Positions 1 through 7,779 of a stretch of DNA of 64,000 nt are shown here, one piece after another (position 1 is the stretch's first letter; each line of letters begins with the position of its first letter). The DNA lies in NCBI RefSeq assembly GCF_004382795.1, contig NZ_SMSG01000007.1:1-64000 (forward strand). Reading direction: 5' to 3'. This DNA is from Cumulibacter soli. GTDB lineage: Bacteria > Actinomycetota > Actinomycetes > Mycobacteriales > Antricoccaceae. Position numbers and translations under genes: made by a program. The notes under the pieces are model-generated. The model made no database searches, was not told where the DNA came from, and worked only from the letters and a program-made list of their open reading frames with translations.

Positions 1-193
1 CTGGCTTCGCAGAATGCGGCGGCGCAGCAGTCGGTGCCGCGACAACCGGACGTTCAGGCGCGAGTGTCACAGTGTTCTCCCAGACTTCCGAATGCGGCAA
101 CTCTGCCAGCCTCGTGGCGGGATCCCGTGCACCGCCGTGTGCCAGCGCACGGGACCGCCGGTCGAGCGCACACGCGAGGACGAACAGGAACAC
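1..193 (-). CDS. Possible partial hypothetical protein running off the left edge
   Basis: On the minus strand an open frame runs from a GTG at 193 to the window edge, about 64 codons with no stop. The predicted N-terminus begins MFLFVLACALDRRS and the rest is rich in Ala, Pro and Arg. A GGAG lies about 11 bases upstream of the GTG. An in-frame TGA further upstream bounds the frame. Third-position G/C is only about two thirds, so the coding signal is weak. I recognise no domain. The plus-strand frames here look no better. This is the best candidate for a gene in the first 240 bases, but it may be non-coding. Confidence 0.22.
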   Translation of the reverse strand, partial: MFLFVLACALDRRSRALAHGGARDPATRLAELPHSEVWENTVTLAPERPVVAAPTAAPPHSAKP

Positions 194-235
194 CCCACGT
201 GCGACTCCAGCGCCGCGGTTGATGCACCGAACTGA

Positions 236-510
236 CCATCAACCCAACTGGACGCTATCGTCCACTATAGTTGAGGATTGCGCGTCGCTCAAGGGGCAGG
301 GCTCAGAGCTTCGCCGCGACACAGTTAGACCACTATCGACCGTCGGTGTTCACCGAGAGCGCTTTCACACGGCGACACACGACCGGCCCAGTCAATGGAG
401 TGACGCTAGAGATGCCCGCGGCGACGTAGGGTCATGCACCGCGCCGTCCGCATTTCTCCCCGCTGAGTGTTTGAACGGCGCGTAGCCGAACTGATCAGTA
501 CGATGTCATC
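236..510. other. Region without a recognisable gene, upstream of the TetR gene
   Basis: I see no convincing reading frame, RNA gene or repeat here. Just before the regulator there is a small palindrome CTGATCAG (491-498), followed by TACGAT (499-504). That hexamer is about 7 bases from the GTG at 511, which would suit a leaderless transcript, but no well-spaced -35 is visible. Confidence 0.4.
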
Positions 511-1155
511 GTGACTGAGAGTCCGCAAACGACGACTGAGAAGCGTTTAACCGCGCGGGGCGCCAAGACGCGATCGCGCATTGTCGCGACAGCCGCCGAT
601 CTGATTAGAGTGCGGGGCATCGGCGGAACGACCCTCGACGACGTCGTGGCCGCCGGCAACGTCAGCAAGTCGCAACTCTACCGTCACTTCGAGGACAAAT
701 CGGCGCTGGTGCGTGCAGTGGTCGACGTGGCCGGAGAGCGAACAATCGACGAGCAGCGCGAGCACTTGAGCAGAGTTAAGACGTTCGCCGGGTTGCGTCG
801 TTGGCGAGATGCGCTCATTAAGAACGCCGCACTGGAGCAAGGCCGCTACGGATGCACCCTCGGCTCCCTGGCCAACGAGGTCTCTGAAAACGATAGCCGC
901 GCACGAGAGCAGTTGCGCGATCTGTTCGACACCTGGACTGAATTATTCGAGGGCGCACTACAACGGTTGCAGGACGGTGGGCAGATCCCACCAGACGCCG
1001 ATATCCGCCCACTCGCCACCGGATTCGTCGCTGCCGTGCAGGGTGGTTATCTACTGGCGCAGACCGCTCGCGACGTCGAACCGATGGCAGCGGCGATCGA
1101 CATGTCGATCGCACATCTGCGCCTATTGAACGAACGCCACGCCGCGACCAGCTAA
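511..1155 (+). CDS. TetR/AcrR family transcriptional regulator
   Basis: This 214-residue protein has the usual TetR length. The N-terminal DNA-binding part (about residues 20-65) shows the family helix-turn-helix, with TLDDVVAAGNVSKSQLYRHF followed by DKSALV. The C-terminal half is helical and should bind a ligand and dimerise. The start is a GTG without a strong ribosome binding site; a -10-like TACGAT about 7 bases upstream makes a leaderless transcript possible. The gene stands alone, with no divergent partner in view. The nearest same-strand metabolic gene is the MDR reductase at 1705, beyond a minus-strand gene, so its target cannot be assigned from context. Confidence 0.9.
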   Translation: MTESPQTTTEKRLTARGAKTRSRIVATAADLIRVRGIGGTTLDDVVAAGNVSKSQLYRHFEDKSALVRAVVDVAGERTIDEQREHLSRVKTFAGLRRWRDALIKNAALEQGRYGCTLGSLANEVSENDSRAREQLRDLFDTWTELFEGALQRLQDGGQIPPDADIRPLATGFVAAVQGGYLLAQTARDVEPMAAAIDMSIAHLRLLNERHAATS

Positions 1156-1181
1156 CCCAGTCTTTGGCGAGCGGCGTCACG

Positions 1182-1293
1182 TCATGCACCTGAAGCGTTA
1201 CTCTGCGGCGTAGGCCGTCCTAGCTTTGCGTAGGAACTCATGCACCTGAAGCGTTACTCTGCGGCGTAGGCCGTCCTAGCTTTGCGTAGGAAC
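1182..1293. repeat. Perfect 56-bp tandem duplication of the 3' end of the neighbouring gene
   Basis: Bases 1182-1237 and 1238-1293 are identical 56-mers head to tail, each starting TCATGCACCTGAAG. The inner copy contains the last twelve codons and the stop of the minus-strand gene 1254-1535 plus bases beyond its stop. The outer copy repeats this outside the gene, so the protein is not changed. Perfect identity points to a recent event such as replication slippage, or to an assembly artefact. Confidence 0.95.
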
Positions 1294-1535
1294 CCGAGCA
1301 CTTTCTCAGCGGGCATTTCGCATGGCTTGAGCACATAGCCCGCGCTCGTACTCCACACATTGGCGCTAACGAGTTCCGAATCGTCCAAGCGTTCGGCCTT
1401 CACCGAGGTAGTTCTCCCACCGGCCTGAATCGTACGTGTGACAGCCCAACGCCGGCCGTCGATAACCACGCTTGTCCACCCCCGCGGAATCGCTTCGACC
1501 AGCTCGCGAAGTTCACCTTCGAGCGCTTCACCCAT
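1254..1535 (-). CDS. Small conserved hypothetical protein
   Basis: This is a 93-residue soluble protein with no signal peptide or membrane segment. It has the feel of a small actinobacterial family that I recall only as hypothetical or loosely named. Visible landmarks are a central basic stretch (DGRRWAVTRT), VSANVW, and a C-terminal LKPCEMPAEKVLGFLRKA. I chose the ATG at 1535 because GAGGGGGA lies a few bases upstream. A longer form from 1577, also preceded by an AAGAGG, would add 14 residues rich in Arg and Gly. The last twelve codons lie in a 56-bp tandem duplication, but the intact stop comes first. Function unknown. Confidence 0.65.
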   Translation of the reverse strand: MGEALEGELRELVEAIPRGWTSVVIDGRRWAVTRTIQAGGRTTSVKAERLDDSELVSANVWSTSAGYVLKPCEMPAEKVLGFLRKARTAYAAE

Positions 1536-1704
1536 GACTCCCCCTCGTACTCCACGTCGAGTATTAGTGACATACACGCCTCTTAGGCCTTGAGATGCGT
1601 GTAAGAAATCAGACGTGTTCGGGTAAGTAATTGCGTTCCGCCGTCACTCACTCTCAGAACGGGTATGCCCGCGTCCACGCGGACGTGTTGTACGGAGGCA
1701 ACTG

Positions 1705-2622
1705 ATGAAAGCAATAGTCGTCACGGACGAAAATGCAGGCACTACGGGAATGGAACTCATCGAAAGGCCGATGCCCAGGATCGATACCAACGATGTACTC
1801 GTCGAGGTGTACGCATCGGGATTCACACCCGGCGAGCTGACGTGGCCGGGCACCTGGACTGACCGGAGCGGTCGGGACCGCACGCCATCGATTCCAGGGC
1901 ACGAATTCGCCGGTATCGTCAAGGAACTCGGGTACGGCTCGCGCGGCGTGAGCGTTGGGCAACGTGTGGTTGGATTGGCCGATTGGTCCCGCGACGGAAC
2001 ACTCGCCGAGTATGTCGCTGTCGAAGCGCGCAACCTCGTTCCGTTACCCGCTGATATCACCTTCGCCACCGGCGCCAGCTTGACGATTTCTGGACTGACC
2101 GCATGGCAGGGATTATTCGTACACGCTCGGCTTGAGCCCGGGCAAATAGCGCTCGTACATGGAGCGGCCGGCGGCGTGGGCTCGATCGTCACCCAGTTGG
2201 CGCGCGACGCTGGCGCATACGTTATCGGCAGCGGCCGGACAGCCGATCGGCACGACGCCTTAGATTTCGGCGCGCACGAGTTCCTCGACCTCAGCACCGA
2301 TCGACTCGAAGACCTTGGCGATGTCGATTTGGTGTTCGATGTGATCGGTGCTGAGATCGGTGCGCGATCGGCAGGTATCGTCCGGACGGGCGGCACGCTG
2401 GTCACCATTGCTGGTCCACCGCAGGAACGCCCAACTGATGGCCTGGCAATCGATTTCGTCGTCGAGGCCAATCGCACGCAGCTGGTTGAGATTATGCAAC
2501 GCGCTCGCGACGGTCGGCTTCGAAGCAATATTGGCACTGTCGCCGACCTCGACAACGCGGTCGCTGCATTCAACCCGACCGAGCGCGTATCGGGAAAGAC
2601 CATCATCCAGATTCGGTCCTAG
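1705..2622 (+). CDS. Zinc-independent MDR-family NADPH-dependent oxidoreductase (quinone reductase-like)
   Basis: At 305 residues this is a typical medium-chain dehydrogenase/reductase of the quinone oxidoreductase type. The N-terminal catalytic domain has PSIPGHEFAGIV (about residues 61-72), and the cofactor domain begins with the glycine motif HGAAGGVGS near residue 150. The zinc-ligand cysteines of alcohol dehydrogenases are absent. The family reduces quinones or enones with NADPH in the cytoplasm; the substrate here is unknown. The ATG is preceded by GGAGGCAACTG, a good ribosome binding site. It is convergent with the patatin gene, with 33 bases between the stops. Confidence 0.88.
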   Translation: MKAIVVTDENAGTTGMELIERPMPRIDTNDVLVEVYASGFTPGELTWPGTWTDRSGRDRTPSIPGHEFAGIVKELGYGSRGVSVGQRVVGLADWSRDGTLAEYVAVEARNLVPLPADITFATGASLTISGLTAWQGLFVHARLEPGQIALVHGAAGGVGSIVTQLARDAGAYVIGSGRTADRHDALDFGAHEFLDLSTDRLEDLGDVDLVFDVIGAEIGARSAGIVRTGGTLVTIAGPPQERPTDGLAIDFVVEANRTQLVEIMQRARDGRLRSNIGTVADLDNAVAAFNPTERVSGKTIIQIRS

Positions 2623-2655
2623 TTGGGAGCCGATGCCACGGCCCGCGAAGCGGGC

Positions 2656-3565
2656 TCACCGGGATTCTGGCATCCAGAGCAGCCTGACGTCGTCCGCTAT
2701 CGCTCGAGCGTGCTCGAAGCCGGCACGAGCCGCCGATGGACGCAGCGATGCGTTCATCGCGTTCGCGCCGAACAAATACTCGTCGGATTTCGGCGGCACG
2801 ACGGTGATCACGGCACTCCCCTCGGTCTCCAACTGCTTCACCTGCGAGGCGAGGTGCGTACCCCATTCGGCGGGGTGCAACGATCGTCCGCCGAGCGGCG
2901 AGAGCACCAGCACTCGGGCATGGCCGCGCCAAGTCCGCGTTCTCGGCGTTGGCGCGGTATCCACCGTCGATATATGGGTGATCGTCGATGAGGTGCGCGA
3001 AGCCGCCAGCGCAACTCGCAGCTACGGCGTCGACCAACGACACTCCGCTGGAGCGGTCGAACACGACGGGTTCGGCAGACAGCGCGTCGACGGCGGTCAG
3101 TCGAACAGCCCGTTCCGGCCAACGATGATCAGGCAGCCGTGCGGCGACCGTCTCGCGGCGCAGACGCTGAGCCGACTCACTGTGGGATGCCCGGTGCGCC
3201 ATCGACCGTGTCACCATCTTGCGACGGAACTCCGCTATATCGGCAGACTCGGCGATGAGTGCCTTCATGCGCTCGAGGTGATCACCAGTGGCGGCGGCTG
3301 CGATACCACCGCTGTGCGCGTTCGGGGGCGCGTCGAGGGTCGGTTCGGCCAGGACGGCATCTAGCAGCCGCGCGGGTTCAGCTCCGGCGAGCTGCGCGGC
3401 GGCGGTCGCGCCCGCCGACGTGCCGACGATCATGTCAGCCGCGGCGACGTCGATTCCGGCATCGCTCAAAGCGGCGAGAACGCCGATGAGCCACGCATTG
3501 CCGGTGGATCCGCCACCGCCGAGAACGAGTGCTCGAGTGCCTGACAATGGTGTGGATACGTTCAT
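2656..3565 (-). pseudogene. Patatin-like phospholipase with a single-base frameshift
   Basis: Read from the ATG at 3565, which has GGAAGG eight bases upstream, the protein shows the patatin glycine-rich loop LVLGGGGSTGNAW, the nucleophile elbow GTSAG and the catalytic Asp motif YIDGGYRANAENADLA. Near position 2920 the frame fails: the first frame goes on as Arg-rich nonsense. The next frame (to the stop at 2656) carries a normal patatin C-terminus with GHARVLVLSPLGG and SDEYLFGANAMN. Removing one C in the GCGCGGCC run, or adding two bases, joins the halves into about 300 residues. The catalytic dyad lies before the break. This is either a recent pseudogene or a sequencing error. It lies downstream of the TetR gene at 3736 on the same strand. 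Confidence 0.8.
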
Positions 3566-3600
3566 GGGTTTGCCTTCCAGGTGTTCGGAAGGGCGCCCGT

Positions 3601-3618
3601 CGCGACTTTCTAGTCGCG
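3601..3618. promoter_or_regulatory. Short perfect palindrome upstream of the patatin gene
   Basis: CGCGACT-TTCT-AGTCGCG is an 18-base perfect inverted repeat, 36 bases upstream of the patatin start codon and inside the 170-base gap after the TetR gene. The position suits an operator. It could also be a weak hairpin after the regulator gene. No sequence match to the palindrome at 4407-4429 is evident. Confidence 0.35.
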
Positions 3619-3735
3619 CGATCGTGGACGACTCGGAGCGCCCGATGTCATTGGTACATGCACGGGTCTCACCCCCAAGGTCGGAACACGATCTGCTCGG
3701 AAAGTTAGCACGCCTCAAAACCCATCGCCACTGAA

Positions 3736-4377
3736 TTAATCTTCGGCGGGTTCAGCGAGAACGCCCGCCAGGATGACGTCTAGCCCGGCGCGGAACCGCA
3801 CATCGCGATCATCACTGAGAATCGCGACGCCATGAGATGCGCCGGCCGGTTCCTCAACTCCCGATTCCCGCAACGTCTGCACCAGCGAGTCCCATTCGCC
3901 ATCCACGACCAGCCGCACGTGCGCCTGCTCCTCGATCACAAACCCGACGGTGTAGTTGCGCAGCACATAAGCCACGTCGCCGGTGTCGTACCGTGCGGCG
4001 ACGAGTCCGGAAAGCAAGGTCCGCAAAGTCGCGCCAACCCTCGCTGCGGCGGGCAGCGGCGAGTAGGCTCCGGCGACGATTCGGCCGCCGTCGGCGAACC
4101 GCAGGATGGCGGCACGAAGACGCTCACAACAGTCGCGGACATCCGCTGCCGTTGGTTCCGCGACATCCAGCCCACCCAGGTCGACGGCGGCGTACACCGA
4201 GTCCGCCATCGCCCGCTCGATGTCGCGCTTATCACGGAAGTGCTTGTACAAGGCGCCCGGAGAGACCTCCGCTGCCGCCGCGAGTCGCCGAACTGTCAGC
4301 GCGTCCAGCCCCTGCAACGACACGTACTCGTGCGCGATCGCGACGAGGCGGTCGCGATTCAACCCTCTGGCGGCCAT
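3736..4377 (-). CDS. TetR family regulator, divergent from an MFS efflux gene
   Basis: This 213-residue protein has an N-terminal TetR helix-turn-helix (LTVRRLAAAAEVSPGALYKHF, roughly residues 27-47) and a helical C-terminal half resembling the class that controls drug efflux pumps. It is transcribed away from the MFS transporter at 4433, with only 55 bases between the genes, the classic repressor/pump arrangement. A near-perfect palindrome in that gap overlaps the probable -10 element of the pump and is the likely operator for both genes. The inducer is probably a substrate of the pump, but this is inferred from layout only. The ATG at 4377 starts just before the domain. Confidence 0.92.
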   Translation of the reverse strand: MAARGLNRDRLVAIAHEYVSLQGLDALTVRRLAAAAEVSPGALYKHFRDKRDIERAMADSVYAAVDLGGLDVAEPTAADVRDCCERLRAAILRFADGGRIVAGAYSPLPAAARVGATLRTLLSGLVAARYDTGDVAYVLRNYTVGFVIEEQAHVRLVVDGEWDSLVQTLRESGVEEPAGASHGVAILSDDRDVRFRAGLDVILAGVLAEPAED

Positions 4378-4396
4378 CTGCGAAGGATATCGGGCC

Positions 4397-4429
4397 TTGA
4401 CCCACTGGTGACACGCCTATAGTGTCGCC
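4397..4429 (+). promoter_or_regulatory. Promoter and TetR operator for the MFS gene, probably leaderless
   Basis: A 23-bp inverted repeat, GGTGACAC-GCCTATA-GTGTCGCC (4407-4429), has one mismatch between its 8-base arms. It contains TATAGT (4418-4423), a good -10. TTGACC (4397-4402) lies 15 bases upstream as a -35, a short but usable spacing. The GTG start at 4433 is 9 bases beyond the -10, so the transcript would begin at or next to the start codon. A repressor bound here would cover the -10 directly. Confidence 0.6.
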
Positions 4430-4432
4430 GAA

Positions 4433-5866
4433 GTGAACATTGTTTACCTCGAAAACGGCTCGCTGAAGCTGGGACCGATGATCACACTGGCCTGCGGACT
4501 CCAGTTGCTCGTCGTACTGGACGGACTGATTCTCACTGTCGCGCTGCCGGACATTCAGTCGGCGCTCAACTTGTCAGCACTGACCCAATCGTGGCTCCTC
4601 GGCGGATATCTGGTCACGTTCGGTGGCTTATTGCTGCTGGCCGCGCGCCTCGCCGACCACGTCGGCCATCGGCGAATCATCCTTAGTGGGCTCGCGATCT
4701 TCGTTGCCGCCAGTTTGATCGCTGGTCTCGCGACAAACGGGGTGACGATGGTCATTGCGCGGATAGCGCAAGGAGCGGGTGCGGCCGCATTGGCACCGGC
4801 CAGCCTCAGTGTGCTTACCCGCCATTTCAATGCGGACCGGCGTACCCGGGCCTTGTCGATATGGAGTGCCACCTCCGCCGCGGGCGGCGTCCTGGGTCTA
4901 GTCCTCGGCGGGCTGATCACAAGTACTCTGGGCTGGCGGTGGGTGCTACTGATCAACGTCCCGATCGGCGTCGCGCTGGCGATCATCGCCACCCTGGTCC
5001 CAGGTAGGCACTGTGAGGTCCGGCGGTTGGATATTCCTGGCGCAATCGCCGTCACGCTATGTGCCGCCAGTGCGACATTCGCAGCATCGCAACTCGGCGT
5101 ATTCGGCTGGACCTCGCCATACGTACTGATCGCCGCCGGAACATTCGCGGTAATGCTGTTTGTCGCCATCGCAGTCGAGCGACGTTCACCATCGCCGTTG
5201 GTAAACCCCCGCGTCGTACGACGTCCCGGCGTCATCGTTGGAAACACCGTGCTCGCGGCCATGGGCGTCATCATGACCGCGACGACGTACTTCCTTTCCT
5301 TATATCTACAAGGAGTCCGGGGCTATCCGGCATGGATGACCGGCCTGGCACTCGGCCCGATGAGCGTCGCACTCGGTATTGGTGCGATCGCATCGCGAAA
5401 GTTGATGGCCCGATTCGGCGCCTGGCGATTGCTCCTCCCAGGCTCCGGACTGATGTCTGCGGGACTGCTGTGGCTCGCGACCATCACGCCTCACTCCGGA
5501 TACATCTCGGACATCCTTGGTCCGACGCTCATCTGGGGCGCCGGGGCCAGCATCGTCACGATGCCGATCGTCTGGATCGCCACGGCTGGGGTCGCCGTCG
5601 AGGACGCCGGACTCGCTTCTGGTCTGGTGAACACCTCCCGGCAGCTGGGCGGAGCGCTCGGGTTAGCAGCACTCACCGCACTGGCCGCGTCGGTCGCACA
5701 CGACTCAGCGGCGGTTGACGTGGTCGTTGACGGCTACCGCGTCGCATTTCGTGCGGCAGCCGCCCTCGCCGCCCTGATCGGGATCACCGCGGCGTTTGCA
5801 CGACGGTCAGTCGCCGCCGATGAGGCCACCTCCGCACCACCAATACGGTCTACGCTCGAGGAATGA
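4433..5866 (+). CDS. MFS transporter, DHA2 (14-helix) drug efflux type
   Basis: This 477-residue integral membrane protein has hydrophobic segments spread over the whole length, fitting about 14 helices. The first helix contains LVVLDGLILTVALPDIQSAL, typical of DHA2 proton-driven exporters, and motif A (ARLADHVGHRR) lies between helices 2 and 3. Such pumps export drugs or toxic metabolites by proton antiport. The GTG at 4433 fits a leaderless message; an ATG at 4478 with a modest ribosome binding site is the alternative. The stop overlaps the next gene by four bases (ATGA), so the deacetylase is translationally coupled. It is probably controlled by the divergent TetR protein. Confidence 0.93.
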   Translation: MNIVYLENGSLKLGPMITLACGLQLLVVLDGLILTVALPDIQSALNLSALTQSWLLGGYLVTFGGLLLLAARLADHVGHRRIILSGLAIFVAASLIAGLATNGVTMVIARIAQGAGAAALAPASLSVLTRHFNADRRTRALSIWSATSAAGGVLGLVLGGLITSTLGWRWVLLINVPIGVALAIIATLVPGRHCEVRRLDIPGAIAVTLCAASATFAASQLGVFGWTSPYVLIAAGTFAVMLFVAIAVERRSPSPLVNPRVVRRPGVIVGNTVLAAMGVIMTATTYFLSLYLQGVRGYPAWMTGLALGPMSVALGIGAIASRKLMARFGAWRLLLPGSGLMSAGLLWLATITPHSGYISDILGPTLIWGAGASIVTMPIVWIATAGVAVEDAGLASGLVNTSRQLGGALGLAALTALAASVAHDSAAVDVVVDGYRVAFRAAAALAALIGITAAFARRSVAADEATSAPPIRSTLEE

Positions 5867-6543
5867 GCCTGCCGACCTTTCCTGACGACTGGGCCCGCGC
5901 GACGGTGATTGTGGCCCACCCCGACGATCCCGAGTACGGCGTGGCCGCGGCAATCTGCCGCTGGACCGACCGCGGCAAAGCGGTCACTTACGTGATGGCT
6001 AGCAGCGGTGAAGCCGGCATTGAAGGTATGCCACCGGAACAGGCCGGACCGTTGCGTGAGCAGGAACAGATCCGTTCAGCGGCCGTGGTCGGCGTCAACG
6101 ACGTCCAGTTTCTCGGCTTTCCCGATAGCGCGCTGCGCAATACCGGCGAGTTGCGGGCAGCGATCGCCCAGGTGATCGCCTCGACGAACCCGGACGTGGT
6201 GATCACGAACTTCCGAGGGGCCGAGTGGGCGCCCGGCATGAGTAATCAGTCCGATCACATCGAACTCGGCGAGGCCGTGGTCCAGACCATCCGGGAGATG
6301 CCCTCGACCCATCACATCCGGCTATTCGAAAACGGCGCCGAACCGACCCATATTGAGCAACTGAGCGAGCACGAGGTAGCGAAAGCGATCGAGTCATTGG
6401 CGCAGCACGCCGAATACTTGCGAGTGCTCGATCCCGAAACATCCGTGCGCGAGCAAGCAACAGCACAGATCCATAGCGTCTGCTACCGCGACGGCGAGGA
6501 CACCGCAGCCGTCCACTTCAGCGAAATCGACGTCCGCGCCTGA
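5863..6543 (+). CDS. PIG-L/LmbE family zinc-dependent deacetylase
   Basis: This 226-residue protein belongs to the LmbE-like family, whose members remove N-acetyl groups from sugars such as GlcNAc-inositol. The diagnostic metal motif AHPDDPEYG is at residues 18-26, where His19 and Asp22 should bind zinc. The third ligand region, QSDHIELGEAV, contains His132. It overlaps the MFS stop by four bases, so the two are made together. This suggests modification or detoxification of a compound that the pump then exports. That link is inference; mycothiol-type deacetylases are related but usually longer. Confidence 0.88.
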   Translation: MSLPTFPDDWARATVIVAHPDDPEYGVAAAICRWTDRGKAVTYVMASSGEAGIEGMPPEQAGPLREQEQIRSAAVVGVNDVQFLGFPDSALRNTGELRAAIAQVIASTNPDVVITNFRGAEWAPGMSNQSDHIELGEAVVQTIREMPSTHHIRLFENGAEPTHIEQLSEHEVAKAIESLAQHAEYLRVLDPETSVREQATAQIHSVCYRDGEDTAAVHFSEIDVRA

Positions 6544-6552
6544 TCGACCCGC

Positions 6553-7779
6553 CTACCCCTCGGCGTGCAGCACCGAGTCAGTGTCTTCACCGAGACCCGG
6601 CGCGGGAAGTCGCAGCGACCACGGAGTTCTGCTGAACTTGTACGGAGCACCAGGAGCCACCGCCGCGTGACCTAACGCTGGCACCGCGACGACGGCATTC
6701 CGGTCCTCACGCACATGCGGATCGCGCACGAGGTCCCCTGGGCCATGCACCGGAGCCCACGGCAACTTTCGCGCCTGGGCCTCATGGAACAACTCTTCGG
6801 AATCGGTCTGCGCACAGAACCGCTCGATCACCTCGACGATGTGCTCGGTGAGTTCAGTGCGCGCTTCTGGCGTCGCGTACTCCGCAGACCCAAGGTCTTC
6901 GGCGAGCCCGTGCGAGTCCATCCAGTCGACCAGGCCCCGATACCGCCGGTCATCGTCCATATACATCGTCAGGCACATCGCGTACTTACCGTCACGGCAG
7001 CGGAAGAGCTGGCGGGAGGTGATTTCCTTCGGATTTCCGTGGCGCGCAGTGTGTCGGCGGACGTGCTCCTGTCGAAACACCCAGTACGGAATGCCCATCT
7101 CATTCGATGCGGCCACAGCATCGTGTGCGGCCACATCGACGTACTGCCCCCTCCCCGACGTCTCACGGAACTGCAGCGCGCCCATAATCGCTATCGCGGC
7201 CAACGTGCCAGTCATATGCGCGGCCTGTCCCCCTGCCGGGGCGATAGGAAACGACGCGTATCCGGCCTCATCGTCGTAACCGGTCATCGTCATCGTGCCA
7301 CCGAGTGCGAGTTGCACCAGGTCAGAGGACGCGAACTGTGACCACGGGCCAGCGGGGCCGAATGGAGTGATCTGCGCGTAGACCAGGCGCTCGTTGAGCG
7401 AACGCAACTCCGCGTCACCGAGTCCGAGATCCGCCATCGCCTGCGGACCGAGATCCTCAAGGACGACGTCCGCCGAAAGCGCGAGCTTCCGGACAGCAGC
7501 ACGAGCTGACTCGGATGCAAGGTCAAGGACGACCGAGCGCTTGCTCATGTTGTAATGCCAGAAGAAGAGACTGCGCTCAGGACCTTCGACGTCACCGATG
7601 AACGGGGGTACGCGCCGCGCCGGCGCCCCTTCGGGCGGCTCGATCTTGATGACCTCGGCACCCATGTCGGCCAGCAGTTTCCCGCAGTACTGGGCGAGCC
7701 CACGATCAATCTCGACGACGCGGAGCCCCGCCAGCGGTCCTGCGGCTGTGCTCGTATCGCCTCCGTTTTCGACACTCAC
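6553..7779 (-). CDS. Family III (CaiB/BaiF) CoA-transferase, probable non-catalytic subunit
   Basis: This 408-residue protein has the family III CoA-transferase fold, with N-terminal LAGLRVVEIDRGLAQYCGKL and LADMGAEVIKIEPPEG. These enzymes move CoA between carboxylates. At the position of the catalytic Asp (Asp181 in its partner) it has PAGGQAAH, with Gln185 instead. This suggests a structural subunit of a heteromer, as known in two-subunit CoA-transferases. The start is the GTG at 7779, overlapping the stop of the upstream CoA-transferase by four bases (GTGA). The open frame extends much further upstream inside that gene, but that part has no family homology. Confidence 0.85.
   Translation of the reverse strand: MSVENGGDTSTAAGPLAGLRVVEIDRGLAQYCGKLLADMGAEVIKIEPPEGAPARRVPPFIGDVEGPERSLFFWHYNMSKRSVVLDLASESARAAVRKLALSADVVLEDLGPQAMADLGLGDAELRSLNERLVYAQITPFGPAGPWSQFASSDLVQLALGGTMTMTGYDDEAGYASFPIAPAGGQAAHMTGTLAAIAIMGALQFRETSGRGQYVDVAAHDAVAASNEMGIPYWVFRQEHVRRHTARHGNPKEITSRQLFRCRDGKYAMCLTMYMDDDRRYRGLVDWMDSHGLAEDLGSAEYATPEARTELTEHIVEVIERFCAQTDSEELFHEAQARKLPWAPVHGPGDLVRDPHVREDRNAVVAVPALGHAAVAPGAPYKFSRTPWSLRLPAPGLGEDTDSVLHAEG

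Noticed and set aside
72-485. 137-residue plus-strand frame in the first 500 bases
   Set aside because: No ribosome binding site, no domain, biased Arg/Ser/Pro composition; overlapping frames look equally random.
1644-2606. 320-residue minus-strand frame opposite the MDR gene
   Set aside because: It is a shadow of the clear MDR reductase on the plus strand; the predicted protein is Ser/Pro/Arg-rich with no domain.
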